Positions 9,219 through 18,453 of a DNA stretch of 64,000 bases are shown in pieces. Position 1 is the first letter of the stretch, and the number at the start of each line of letters is the position of its first letter. The DNA lies in NCBI GenBank assembly GCA_050018455.1, contig JBEKAA010000025.1, positions 1 through 64,000 of the forward strand, read 5' to 3'. The DNA is from RBG-13-68-16 sp050018455. GTDB taxonomy: Bacteria > Acidobacteriota > Thermoanaerobaculia > Thermoanaerobaculales > Thermoanaerobaculaceae. The notes beneath the pieces were generated by a model. That model did not search any database. It had not been told where the DNA came from and was given only the letters and a program-made list of their open reading frames with translations. A program made the position numbers and the translations under genes.

Positions 9219-10925
9219 TCAGTTCCCGCGCATCTCAAAGGAGACTTCCTTGCCGCTCACGGGCTGGAGGCAGAACTGCTCCGTGCACGCCTGGTAGTCC
9301 ACCAGTACGACGACTCGCTTCCCCGCGCCCTTGAGCTTCAGCGGAACCGTGAAGTGGCCGCTGATGTTGCCACCGGCAGGGGTCGGGATCACGGGCGCCT
9401 CTTCGAACGTGAACGGCGAGTCCTTCGGCAGCCGAATCGCAAACACGGTCATCGCGCTCTGTCGGGTGTTGGGAGCGTAGACGTGATACTGGGGCGCGAT
9501 CTTCACCCTCAGCTCGCTCGTGATCTTCTCCTTCGCGCGGTATCCCCACAGCTCGAGGCCGACCGCGCGTGCGGCGTCGTCGGGGCGCGGCGCCGACGCG
9601 GCCTTCACCGATCCGGTCGCTGACGCAACGCGGAACTTGTACCCGGCAGTGTCCGAGAGGTAGAGCTGCTTCCCGTTCTCGTCGAGCCAGGTCCGCCACT
9701 CGGCCGGGGTGGCGAAACGCTCCTCGGTGTAGCGGGCGAGCAGGCGGTGGGCCCGCTCGACGTTGGTGCCGTGCTCGAGGTCGGCGACACAGCGCTCGAG
9801 CAGCTTCTCGTCGTAGTTGGGGATCCCGAGCGCCTTGGCGTCCGCGTCGATGACGAAGTGGCCCGTCCACGCGTCGCCCTCGTGGTACAGGTAGGGGCGA
9901 ATCGAGAGAAACCAGGCACGGCGAGCGTCCCTCGGCTGCTTTGCTTCGGCCGGGACGTCCTTGCCGAATTCACGCTGAAGCACCTCATCGGGCTTGTCCT
10001 TGTAGACAGCGTCGATAAAGCCGAGCGTGAGCGCCAAATCGTCCCTCGGGATCTGCTCCCTCAGCGCCAGGATCGGCGCGCCCTTGAAAGTGGAGATGTA
10101 GTAGACCGCGTTGAGGAAGATGCGCCTGCCGGTTTCGGTCATCTCGTCGGGCGAGCCGTAGAACCCCCACTGCAGGATGTGGCCCTGCCGGCCGATGGAG
10201 ATGTAGTCCGGGCCCTTCATGTGGATGCCGCCGGCGATCGACTCTGCGTCCGGGGAGTCCAGGAACCCCGCGTCGCTCGTGACGATGCCGGGCTCCCAGG
10301 TGAAATCGGGTGGCTTCTTCCCGACATCTTCAGGAGGTGGCGGATACCCTTCCTTCTTGAGGATCGCGACGGTCGGCAGCGTCTTGGGGCACTCCTTGAC
10401 GAATGCCCATTGGAAGTAACCGGGCGGGGTTGGCGTATTCTGAATGCTCATTTCGACTGGAACAGGTCCCTTGAAGATCGGGTGCTGGGGCCGTGACACG
10501 ACGGCCCTGTTGTATAAGCACATTCAACCATGCCGCCATCCGAGCTTGAGGTCGAGGTTGTCCGCGACCCGCGCTCCCATGCCGCCGATCAGCACCGTGG
10601 GGATTGGCAGCGAATCCAGAGTGATCCCCGTCGGTGCCGGCTTCGTATGGAGCTCGCCTTTGCCGATCTTCATCGTCTCACCGCTGACGATCAGCACGTC
10701 GGCCGCGGAGAGATTGGCTTTCGCGAGCTCCAGCACCGGGACCACGGTGACACTCTTGACGTGCTGGGACAGCAGTTTGCGGAACGACTCCGTTTGTGCC
10801 GTTCCCGGATCCCCGGCAAGGACGACGCGCAGGCGTGACAGGCTGGGTCGCCGGAGCTGCAGGACTACCACCAGCGCGGCCACTAAGAGCAGCGGAAGAA
10901 GGACTGCGAAAATGATTCTTTTCAT
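9219..10925 (-). CDS. ThuA-like membrane-anchored protein with in-frame TGA; candidate selenoprotein or nonsense-interrupted gene
   Basis: Two open frames in the same phase are separated only by a TGA at 10524-10526. The first (133 residues) has an N-terminal membrane helix (FAVLLPLLLVAALVVVLQL) and the start of a glutamine-amidotransferase-like ThuA fold. The second continues that fold with RPQHPIFKGP and ends in a DsbD N-domain-like module with CTEQFC. Read through, the protein has 568 residues with the TGA at codon 134, giving a U-M-C motif. The second part alone would lack a signal peptide and has no good ribosome site. A 7-bp hairpin follows the TGA. The alternatives are selenocysteine insertion, a recent nonsense mutation or a sequencing error. 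AAGGAAG precedes the start. Confidence 0.6.
10488..10507 (-). promoter_or_regulatory. Hairpin downstream of in-frame TGA, bSECIS-like
   Basis: On the minus strand GGGCCGT-CGTGTC-ACGGCCC forms a perfect 7-bp stem with a 6-base loop. Its first base is the 17th after the TGA, so the apical loop begins 23 bases past it, and a G is the second loop base. Those values fit the loose bacterial SECIS description (4-16 bp stem, 3-14 base loop with a G in the first two positions, 16-37 bases from UGA). The hairpin could also be chance in GC-rich sequence. Confidence 0.4.
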
Positions 10926-11005
10926 GATCTTCCTTTCCGAGCGAGGGACGGCGCGCGAACCGTTGTTCCATCTCGCGTCTCAGTCCTCCTCGATTCAGGG
11001 AAGAG

Positions 11006-11038
11006 GCCTGCGGGGCCGCACGATACGACCCCGCAGGC
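11006..11038. terminator. Inverted repeat after Oar receptor gene
   Basis: GCCTGCGGGG and CCCCGCAGGC form a perfect 10-bp stem with a 13-base loop between the receptor stop and the ThuA-like gene. No T-run follows on the minus strand, so it may be an attenuator or an mRNA-stabilising hairpin rather than a strong terminator. Confidence 0.45.
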
Positions 11039-11080
11039 AAGCAAGGTGGAAGTGGTGCGAGTGCTCAAGCCCTCAATCCT

Positions 11081-13859
11081 CTAGAACGAGAACCTGACCC
11101 CGAGTTCTGCCGAGCGGCGTGGGCCGTAGAATTGGGGGGCCGCAAACGTGCTGTTGTAAGTCGTCCCGGCGGCCCCGATGGGCGCGCCGTAGTTGTAGGC
11201 GTACAGGCCGTCGCGTGACAGTACGTTTTGGTGGTCGGCGATGTTGAACATGTCGAAATAAACGAGCAAGCTGGTGGCGCCGAGCTTGAAGTTCTTCGCG
11301 ACCCGCGCGTCCATGTCGAAGTACGACCCGATCTTCTGCTCGTTGTAGCCCCCACCGTAGAACGCGAAGTGCTCGTAGTAGGTGGGAAGCTCGTACCAGC
11401 TCGTGTGCCAGAAGTAACGGCCGCCGCTGTTCCAGTTGACGATGGGCGAGAACTGGAACCCCAACGGGAGCAGAAATACCCCCGAGAGCTTGAGGTTGTG
11501 TTCGAGCGAGTATGAGAGCGGGCCCCACACCTGTTGGGGCTGGATCTGCCCTGCCTGGTAGCTTGCGTAGTTGATCGGGTCGTTGCCGGAGACGAAGTCA
11601 AACGCCGAGTTGCCGTACGCGTGTTCATAGGTGTAGCTGGCCCGGACCAGCGAGCCGTTTGTGAAGTTGTGGCGGAACTCGAACTCGAGGTCGTACACGT
11701 CGCTCCGGCCAAAGTTGCCGTAGTAGGTGATGTCGCCCACGGCCGGGTTGGGCCGGTTGCCGTTCGCATCTGCCCGGTTGAGGTCTTGCGTGTAAAAGAG
11801 GTCGCGGCTGAGGTTGGCAAATAGCGTCACCCCTGCAGTCGTGTGTTGGCCGAAAAGCTGCTGGTAGCCGAGAATGAACTTGTAGATGGTTGGGAGCTTG
11901 ATGTTGGGGGCGACCTCCACGATGCTCGGCCCGCCGCTGGGGATGTACTCCCCGTTAACAACATTGCCCTCCAACTCCGGAGACCGCAGCGCCCCCGTCA
12001 CCCCGACGAGGTTGGAGCGGTCGTGGTAGATGCCGAATCCGGCGCGGAAGACGTGCCGACTGTCGCCGCTGGCGTCGTAGGCGAGACCGATCCGCGGCTC
12101 GATCGTGTTGTCCTTGATCAGGTTGTCGTGGCCGAAGCGCAGTCCCAGGTTGAGGGTCGTCTTCGAGTTGACAAACCAGTCGGTTTGCGCGAACGCGAAG
12201 GCGTCAGTGACCGAGGCCGTGAGGTTGGTGGCGGCCTCGCTCAGGTACTCCTCAGGGTAGAGGGTAGGATCGGCACCGGGGTAGAGATAGAGCGACAGAT
12301 ACGGCACCTGCTGGGTGCGCTGCTTGAAGTAGTCCAGGCCGACGCCGAACTTGGAGAAGGAATTGGCGCTCGCCAGCGTGAGCTTCTCACTCCAGCCCAG
12401 GGTCGTGATCGTGTTCGTGTTGCTCGGGGAGTTCGTTCCGGTGGCGTAATCGGCGCCAGTGTTAACGTCATAAAAGAGTTCCCTCGGGTTCGAGTTTGAC
12501 GAGGTGAAATCCCGATCGGCGCTGGTCGAGTTGAGAATGGACTCCAGCGTCATGTTTTGCGTCGCGCCAAAGACGGAGATGTCGCGAACGATCCCACTCA
12601 GCGACTTGTTATGGTAAAACTCGGGGACCGCGTCGGAGAGCTGGCGTGTCCGGAATAGCGTGTCGAGGACATTCGCCTGCTCGTCGACGTAGTTCGCGGT
12701 GAGGGTCAGCGTGTTAGAGGCGCTGAAGTTCTGCGTTAGCTTCAGCGTCGCACTTTTCCGTTTCGTGTCGTTGGCCGTCAGGTTCGAGTTGGGGTTGCGC
12801 AGGTAGTCGGGCACCTCGTAGCTGGACTGGCTGAAGTCGAACCCGAGCTTGTGGTCGTCCCCCTCGAAGCTGACGAAGAAAAATGTCTTGTCCTTGACGA
12901 TCGGCCCACCGAGGGAAACGGATGCGATGTCGCGCTTGATGGACTGCGTGCTGCCCTTGACCCAGGCGTCGCGCTGCTCCTGCACCGTGACGCTCCCTGC
13001 CAGGAGGTTTGACCCGGAGCGTGTAATCACGTTGATCACGCCGCCAGAACCTCCGCTCCCGAACTCGGCCGCCATCAGCGAGGTTGAGACCTGAACCTCC
13101 TGGACGGCGTCGAGGTTGTAGGTCTGCAGCGCGGTCCCCACCTGGAAGGTCTGCCCTGCTAATCCGGCGCCCGTTGAGCTCGTCGGGCCACCGAGTATAT
13201 CTACCGAGGCAATGTCTTCGTAGTTGAGATCGCTCTTGTCGTTGTTTTCGGCGCCATCGAGCAAGAAGTCATTTGTCGTTGCTGCGACCGCCATGGATGC
13301 TGAAGCTGTTACGAGGCCCGCGGTCCGCGTAGGTGCCGGTCGGCACGCCGCTGGTCACGCCGGGGACGGTCAGGAGGACGTCGAGGAACTGCCGGTTCTG
13401 CAGCGGTAGGTTTTGGACCTCCTCAAAGCTGACGTACTTGTTGATTTGAGACTTGACGGATTCGATCTGGGGAGCGGCGGCCGTAACCGAGGCCTGCTCC
13501 CTGACGCCCTTCGCCTGGGCCAACTGGATGTCGAGCCGGAGGGTACTGCCCACCCGCACCGTAACCTCCTCCATCTCGGTCGTCACGAACCCCGTAAGGT
13601 CCGCTGACAGCACGTAAAGACCCGGCACGACGTCTCCGAACCGGTACGCCCCGTTGGCGTCAGAGGTCCTGGTGAGCGGGCTCGCAAGTTGCGGGGACTT
13701 GAGCGTCACCGTCACCCCGGGAAGCGGCTTCCCGTCGGACCCGGTCACCTTGCCGAACAGTGCGCCGCTCGTCGTGAACTGTGCGAACGACGGCGTGGCG
13801 ATCGCAAGTGCTGCGAGGCAGAGCGATACGCCGGCCCACAACCTGCTTCGACTAGCCAT
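11081..13859 (-). pseudogene. Oar-type TonB-dependent receptor, split by one frameshift
   Basis: The 5' part (13859-13269) encodes a signal peptide ending in SFAQF, a carboxypeptidase-regulatory-like beta domain (ALFGKVTGSDGKPLPGVTVTL) and the start of the plug. The 3' part (13294-11081) continues the plug (NDFLLDGAENND) and a long beta-barrel ending in the aromatic terminus GVRFSF. The two parts join if one base near 13277 is removed: GGRSN then directly TNDFLLDG. Such receptors of over 900 residues import oligomers across the outer membrane using TonB. The start overlaps the regulator gene and is preceded by AAGGAGGGG. It is either a recent pseudogene, a phase-varying gene or an assembly error. 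Substrate is unknown. Confidence 0.85.
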
Positions 13860-14745
13860 TGTGCCTCCCCTCCTTTTGATTGGAGGCCGGGGCTGAGGCC
13901 CCGGCCAGATGCTGGGCTGGCTCTCCGTTATCCGGCCGCGCTGTGCGGTCGTCTCCCGAGCCGTTGGAAACGCTCTTGTTGGTACTTCTGGCCGCGGCTG
14001 GCGCTCCCGTCATCGCCACGCCGTTCGCCAGCTGTGCAAGCCATCTGTCAACATCGCGGATAAGCTCATCCAAGTGCATCTCCATCGCATGCTCAGCGGC
14101 CCGTGGGTCCCGCGCTGCAATCGCGCTGACGAGCTCGAGGTGCTCGTGGTGCGACCCGCCGACAGTCGCCCCTAGGTGGTACATCAGCTTTTCCAGCGCC
14201 TCGGAGCTGGTACGGACAAGGTCGGCGGCCGCAGCCAGGAAGCGATTCCCGCAGGCCCCCGCCAGCGCGACGTGAAAGGCGACTGCCTGCTGCGCACCGC
14301 GTCCGCCACCTGCCAGATCGTCCCTCTGCCATTCGACGATCCGACCCAACTCTGCGATCTCGGCCGGTGAGGCATTTTCCGCCGCCAGCCGAGCGATTGC
14401 GGGCTCAAGCGCCCGACGCGCGACCATCGCCCGCTGGAGTTCGGTCAGCGTGGACTGCCCGACCGCCATGAGCGTCTCGTGCGTCCATCGTCGCGTTTCT
14501 TGCCGGTACCGCGTATCGGCAAGCCAGTGCCGACCTTCCACCGTCGGGATGCGACCCTTGTTCGTCAATCTGATGGTGTAGCCCTTACCGTCCAAGACCC
14601 GGAGCGCTCGTCCCAAAGTGGCCTGGCTAGCCTGCAGGCCACGACCCGCGAGACGACCAAGAAGCGACCCTGCACCCTCGGGGCTGCCAGATTCCGCCAG
14701 CAGATCGAGGAGGTGAAACTGCAACTGCTCCATGTGGCGCGGCAT
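13852..14745 (-). CDS. FCD-domain transcriptional regulator with RNase R/NrpR-type winged helix
   Basis: The C-terminal half has the FadR FCD ligand domain: ARRALEPAIARLAAEN, then AFHVALAGACGNRFL, SHHEHLELVSAIAARD and an AEHAMEMHL helix carrying metal-ligand-type histidines. The N-terminal domain (residues about 5-75) is not a typical GntR helix-turn-helix. LLDLLAESGSPEGAGSLLGRLAGRG-type sequence looks like the winged helix seen in RNase R and NrpR N-termini. The long alanine/serine-rich tail is unassigned. The gene overlaps the Oar receptor start by eight bases and so probably controls it. I prefer the ATG at 14745 because the promoter -10 box covers the ATG at 14757. ATGs at 14733 and 14907 remain possible. 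Confidence 0.75.
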   Translation of the reverse strand: MPRHMEQLQFHLLDLLAESGSPEGAGSLLGRLAGRGLQASQATLGRALRVLDGKGYTIRLTNKGRIPTVEGRHWLADTRYRQETRRWTHETLMAVGQSTLTELQRAMVARRALEPAIARLAAENASPAEIAELGRIVEWQRDDLAGGGRGAQQAVAFHVALAGACGNRFLAAAADLVRTSSEALEKLMYHLGATVGGSHHEHLELVSAIAARDPRAAEHAMEMHLDELIRDVDRWLAQLANGVAMTGAPAAARSTNKSVSNGSGDDRTARPDNGEPAQHLAGASAPASNQKEGRHNG

Positions 14746-14747
14746 TC

Positions 14748-14783
14748 CAATGATCATTGTAGACCCGAAATGATCAACGTCAA
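14748..14783 (-). promoter_or_regulatory. Promoter and TGATCA operators of the FCD regulator
   Basis: On the minus strand TTGACG (14778-14783) and TACAAT (14756-14761) are 16 bases apart. A perfect 12-base palindrome CAATGATCATTG (14748-14759) overlaps the -10 box and AAATGATCAA (14768-14777) fills the spacer. Two more TGATC boxes lie at 14907-14934. The layout suggests autorepression. Confidence 0.6.
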
Positions 14784-15068
14784 GACCGTAGGCCAAACCA
14801 GCGCAGCCTTGGGCCTGGCTAGTGGAATCAGTTCTTGGAGACTGAGTTTCGCTCGGTTGGGGCATCCCCTTGCGATTTCCAGAGATACCTGGTTGATTGT
14901 ACCGCATTGATCAGCACTGCTCAGTTTGATCGATGTGCAGGGCGGTGGCCTCAGCTCACCGTTCCCAGCTCGACAGCGCGCGCTGTCACACTCTCGCATT
15001 TGCGGGCTCGAAGCCTACCCCAGCCCGAAGGAATGCTGCCCAAGAGGGGAAGAGTCACTTGAAGAGAG

Positions 15069-15236
15069 CACGAAATCGACCCTCGGTGTTACCAGGTTGT
15101 TACCAAGATCAGAATCACCGGGCATACGCCTGGTTCTCATGTGGGCGAAGTAATTACTCCTCTTGTTCTTAGAGGAGTGAGCCTGGCGCAATTCGAGCCG
15201 GTGACCGTCAGATTCGACCTCTGACGGTCAACTGCC
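15069..15236. repeat. Diverged ~170-bp repeat, copy B, with tandem GGTGTTACC motif and hairpin
   Basis: It matches copy A at 3725-3892. It contains GGTGTTACC-AG-GTTGTTACC at 15085-15104 and a perfect 10-bp hairpin GACCGTCAGA-7-TCTGACGGTC at 15203-15229. It lies at the left edge of the minus-strand defence island. The rest of 14784-15406 shows only the extra TGATC boxes and no gene. Confidence 0.65.
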
Positions 15237-15406
15237 CGCGTGCGATCCGGCGGGTGCACGACCACCAGGCTCGGATCTGGGGGCAGGTCAGAAACACAAA
15301 TGCCGTTTGAGGTTCGGGGGTGCTATACACAGTCTATCTGGCGAACTCTGGGATACGCCGCCCAGGCGAGAGGTTGACCTACTTATGCGAGCACGTGCCG
15401 GTGAGT

Positions 15407-16561
15407 TCATTCGAAGTCGTATCGGTAGCGGCCTTCGGCCCTCAAGGGCCGAAACGGATAGCAGTCTCGGAGCACGGCCTCGACTCGCTCGTCGAATGTC
15501 CACGGGCCCTCGGCGTAGACCCACTCAACAAGGTGGCCCCCGCCTTGGCGCGATACTGCGACGCCAACGTGTCTGGTGACACGGCACTCATACTTCGAGG
15601 CCAGGGTGAGTTTCTTGAGCAAAGAGAGACGGTGCTGAAAAGTCCTCGATGTGATCGGTACGATGATGAAGCCGCAGCTTGAGTTAGACGAGACGATTCT
15701 GTACGGCAGCGTGCAGTGGTCGGCGTCTGCCGCCCGCCCAACCTTGAGAAAGCGCTCCTTCAAGGCGGCGAGATCAAGTCGCGTCAGTTTCGCGAACTCA
15801 GCGAGGATAGGATAGTACGATGCTGTCCCGCCCGTGTACCCCTCGCCATCAATGAGATGGTCGCCAAGAGCACCCAGGAACCCTGAGAGGTCGAATGCCG
15901 TGGGTTCCTGTCTGAGCTTCACGAGGTACTGGGAGAATTGCTCAGACGGCTGAGCACCGAGGTCTCCGCATAAGTACTGGCCGAGAAGCGCGTCCTCTGA
16001 GGGGAGTAGGCCTGACCCTACGTGTCGGTTGATGACCCGTTCCCTGAATTCGAGGTACTCCACGATCTCGACTGGCGTGAGCAGAGTACGGGAGACCTGG
16101 AAGTAGTCCGGCGAGCCCATCACGTGGATAAAGCCGGCCGTTTGGCTTTGATGATGGCGGACTGAACGGCACATCTCGGGAAGGTCGGCCCCACCGAAGT
16201 AGAGGACGATCTTGACGCAGCGCTTCACGCTCGCCTGGGCAACATCGAATCGATGGCCCCGCTGGTTCTCAATTGTGATCGAGGGATACTCTTGGAGAAA
16301 CCTCAGAGTGTCCCGAACTTGCCGCGTGCCGGTCCTAATCACCTCCGACCGGAACCACTTGGCGGCGGCAGCGTCGTCGGCGTGAGGCAGGGTCCGTTCC
16401 TTGATCTGGAAGAGCATCAGTAGCTCGTCAATCCAGATGACATGGTCTGCGAACTCCTTGGTCTGGCCCGGAAGCGGGGAGAAGTTGTTCTTTGTGAATG
16501 AAAACTCGGCGTAGTAGACGCTGCGGTTGATTTCGGCGACGAAGTCCTCCAAGAGGCTCAC
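15407..16561 (-). CDS. Hypothetical island protein with PD-(D/E)XK-like N-terminus
   Basis: A 384-residue protein with a GTG start preceded by GGAGGGG. Near residues 20-55 the pattern EFSFTKNNF, then FADHVIWIDELLMLFQIKER resembles the E...D...(E/Q)xK core of PD-(D/E)XK nucleases, with the acidic residue of the last motif replaced by glutamine. The rest has no recognised domain and ends in a basic stretch. It is the last gene of a 14-kb same-strand defence module, 101 bases after the HEPN gene. A restriction or nuclease role is plausible but unproven. Confidence 0.55.
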   Translation of the reverse strand: MSLLEDFVAEINRSVYYAEFSFTKNNFSPLPGQTKEFADHVIWIDELLMLFQIKERTLPHADDAAAAKWFRSEVIRTGTRQVRDTLRFLQEYPSITIENQRGHRFDVAQASVKRCVKIVLYFGGADLPEMCRSVRHHQSQTAGFIHVMGSPDYFQVSRTLLTPVEIVEYLEFRERVINRHVGSGLLPSEDALLGQYLCGDLGAQPSEQFSQYLVKLRQEPTAFDLSGFLGALGDHLIDGEGYTGGTASYYPILAEFAKLTRLDLAALKERFLKVGRAADADHCTLPYRIVSSNSSCGFIIVPITSRTFQHRLSLLKKLTLASKYECRVTRHVGVAVSRQGGGHLVEWVYAEGPWTFDERVEAVLRDCYPFRPLRAEGRYRYDFE

Positions 16562-16662
16562 CTGTCCCCTCCTTTCCCGGAACCCAGCAAGGCCTTTGTC
16601 CTAGCGGGCTGAAGGCACCAATGTCAAGATAGGCCAGCGGCCGCGTTGGACAAGCTCGCCGA

Positions 16663-18324
16663 CTACCGAAAGCCCAGCTCTGAAGCGGCGCGTGAGACCG
16701 TCACCCAGTCGAGTGGGAAGTGCGCCTTCATCGAATGTAGCGCCGGCTGGTACTCGCCGTCGTAACCGAGCTTCTTCAGGACGATCCTCAGTAGTATGTC
16801 CTGTAGATGTCGTGAGACAACCACCGCTCGTCGGGCGTCGAACCCTTCGTCGCCGATCCCAAGGTACCCCCGGTGCATGACCCTGCCTCTGTATGCCGCC
16901 AGAACCTTGCTCCATTTCCTCTCCCCCAATTCGGGGTGTGCCCCAAAGTACGAGTCCAGAATCCCTGCATCTGGCAGCTCCGACTCATCGAGGAGCATCT
17001 CAAGCTGCCTGGCGAAGCCGGGGCTCTGCTGACCGTACTCCAGCTTTGTGAGCTGCTTGATAAGGCCCTGCAGGAATCCCGCGCTCTTCGACTTCGCTTC
17101 CCCGGAGGACACCTTTCTCGTGAGATCGTGCAACCTATCAGTAGCGTCGGCGAAAACGGAATGAAAGGCGTCGAGGTCGGCACCCTGCAACACCCCACCA
17201 GCGTGGAGGCTCGAGTCTCTGGGAAGAAGGAAGATGCAGAGCGCCTCAAGGGCAATCAAGAGGGACCTGATTTCGTCATCGATGGAGGAGACGTTGAGCC
17301 GGCCGCGAAGAAGGAGGCGTATGACAACGCGCAGCTCAGGGGCCCCAAAGTGCTGGGATCGACGAGCTCGGGTTAGCAGGCGACCGATCCAATGATCGGG
17401 AATAGCGGGTTGCGCCTTGGTGAAGGGCTTTGGCTCCGAGTGGATGTGCAAGCGCCGCAGCAAACGCCCATCGGTTGCACGAAACTCCCACCAGGGTATG
17501 CTCACCGGTGCTCCTGTTGCGAGTCCCAGTAGATCAGCGAAATCGAGCGGGAGCCACTCCGGCAAGACCTCAAACCCGTCAACAACGTTGGTGCCTACCG
17601 GACCGGCCATGATGGCCGTAATGCGGCTCGAGCCTGGCACGGAGGCCAGCATCTTCTCAGGCTCCTCGGGATCGGGAAGCCAGTCGATGAAGCCCAGGCC
17701 CTGATCAAATTCGAAGGCGATCACCCCATCTCCACTTGGGCCAAGAAACAAGCGGGCGATCTGCTCTGACCTACCCGCAGGCGCGGGGCACCTGGGCGGC
17801 CGGAGCCGAAGTGGGTGATCACCTAGGCAAGCACGGTCCTTGAAGTAGTCGCATGCGAGATTGACAATCGGAGCCACCCAGAACCGAGCGGGGTTCGTGC
17901 CCACCGCCCGAAATTCCGACACCAGCAACATGACCTCGTATTTGTCACCGGGTCTTGGGCTCGATGGGAGTGCTCCCGAGCAGCTGCACTTGAGCTTCGT
18001 GGAAAAGGAACCTCTCTCCGTCCGGATTGTGAAGCTGCCAGACCACTCGTCAAAGTCGTCGTTGGGATCGAGTGGGGTTGTTGTTACACCGCGGGGCACA
18101 GCGTCTGCGGCTTGGTTCTTGGCTCTGTCAGTGCCCAGGGAAGAAATCTCCGACACCGTGATAGAAGCTGACGTCGTGCCATTGTCTCCAACCAACACGC
18201 GTGCCGGGCCGCGAATCACAACCCCGCGGCAGGGAAGCGTCAGTTCGCCATCCCCCTTATACAGGACGACTGGCGAAAACCACCCGCCAACTAGGTCGCC
18301 GCCAGTTGTCGGCTCATCGGACAT
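16663..18324 (-). CDS. Large HEPN-domain protein (ApeA-like arrangement), putative anti-phage RNase
   Basis: The 553-residue protein starts at ATG 18324 after GGAGGG. The N-terminal two-thirds is mostly beta and has no clear match. The C-terminal third is helical and ends with AAYRGRVMHRGYLGIG followed by AVVVSRHLQDILLRIVLKK. R-G-R-V-M-H is an R-x4-H motif, the catalytic signature of HEPN ribonucleases, and the long HEPN helix follows. ApeA-like anti-phage proteins have this order: a beta-rich sensor N-terminus and a C-terminal HEPN. It sits directly downstream of hsdR on the same strand. I infer an abortive-infection RNase. The N-terminal sensor is not identified. Confidence 0.55.
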   Translation of the reverse strand: MSDEPTTGGDLVGGWFSPVVLYKGDGELTLPCRGVVIRGPARVLVGDNGTTSASITVSEISSLGTDRAKNQAADAVPRGVTTTPLDPNDDFDEWSGSFTIRTERGSFSTKLKCSCSGALPSSPRPGDKYEVMLLVSEFRAVGTNPARFWVAPIVNLACDYFKDRACLGDHPLRLRPPRCPAPAGRSEQIARLFLGPSGDGVIAFEFDQGLGFIDWLPDPEEPEKMLASVPGSSRITAIMAGPVGTNVVDGFEVLPEWLPLDFADLLGLATGAPVSIPWWEFRATDGRLLRRLHIHSEPKPFTKAQPAIPDHWIGRLLTRARRSQHFGAPELRVVIRLLLRGRLNVSSIDDEIRSLLIALEALCIFLLPRDSSLHAGGVLQGADLDAFHSVFADATDRLHDLTRKVSSGEAKSKSAGFLQGLIKQLTKLEYGQQSPGFARQLEMLLDESELPDAGILDSYFGAHPELGERKWSKVLAAYRGRVMHRGYLGIGDEGFDARRAVVVSRHLQDILLRIVLKKLGYDGEYQPALHSMKAHFPLDWVTVSRAASELGFR

Positions 18325-18453
18325 AGATCCCTCCTGCCAACCAGGGCAAAGGCCCGCACGATCTGCATACTGAGGATAGCCCCCAGACCGACATGGGGTT
18401 TCGGCCTTCGGTGCGTAGGGGGAACAACGCCCCGGTGCAGGCTTGGCCGGAGC

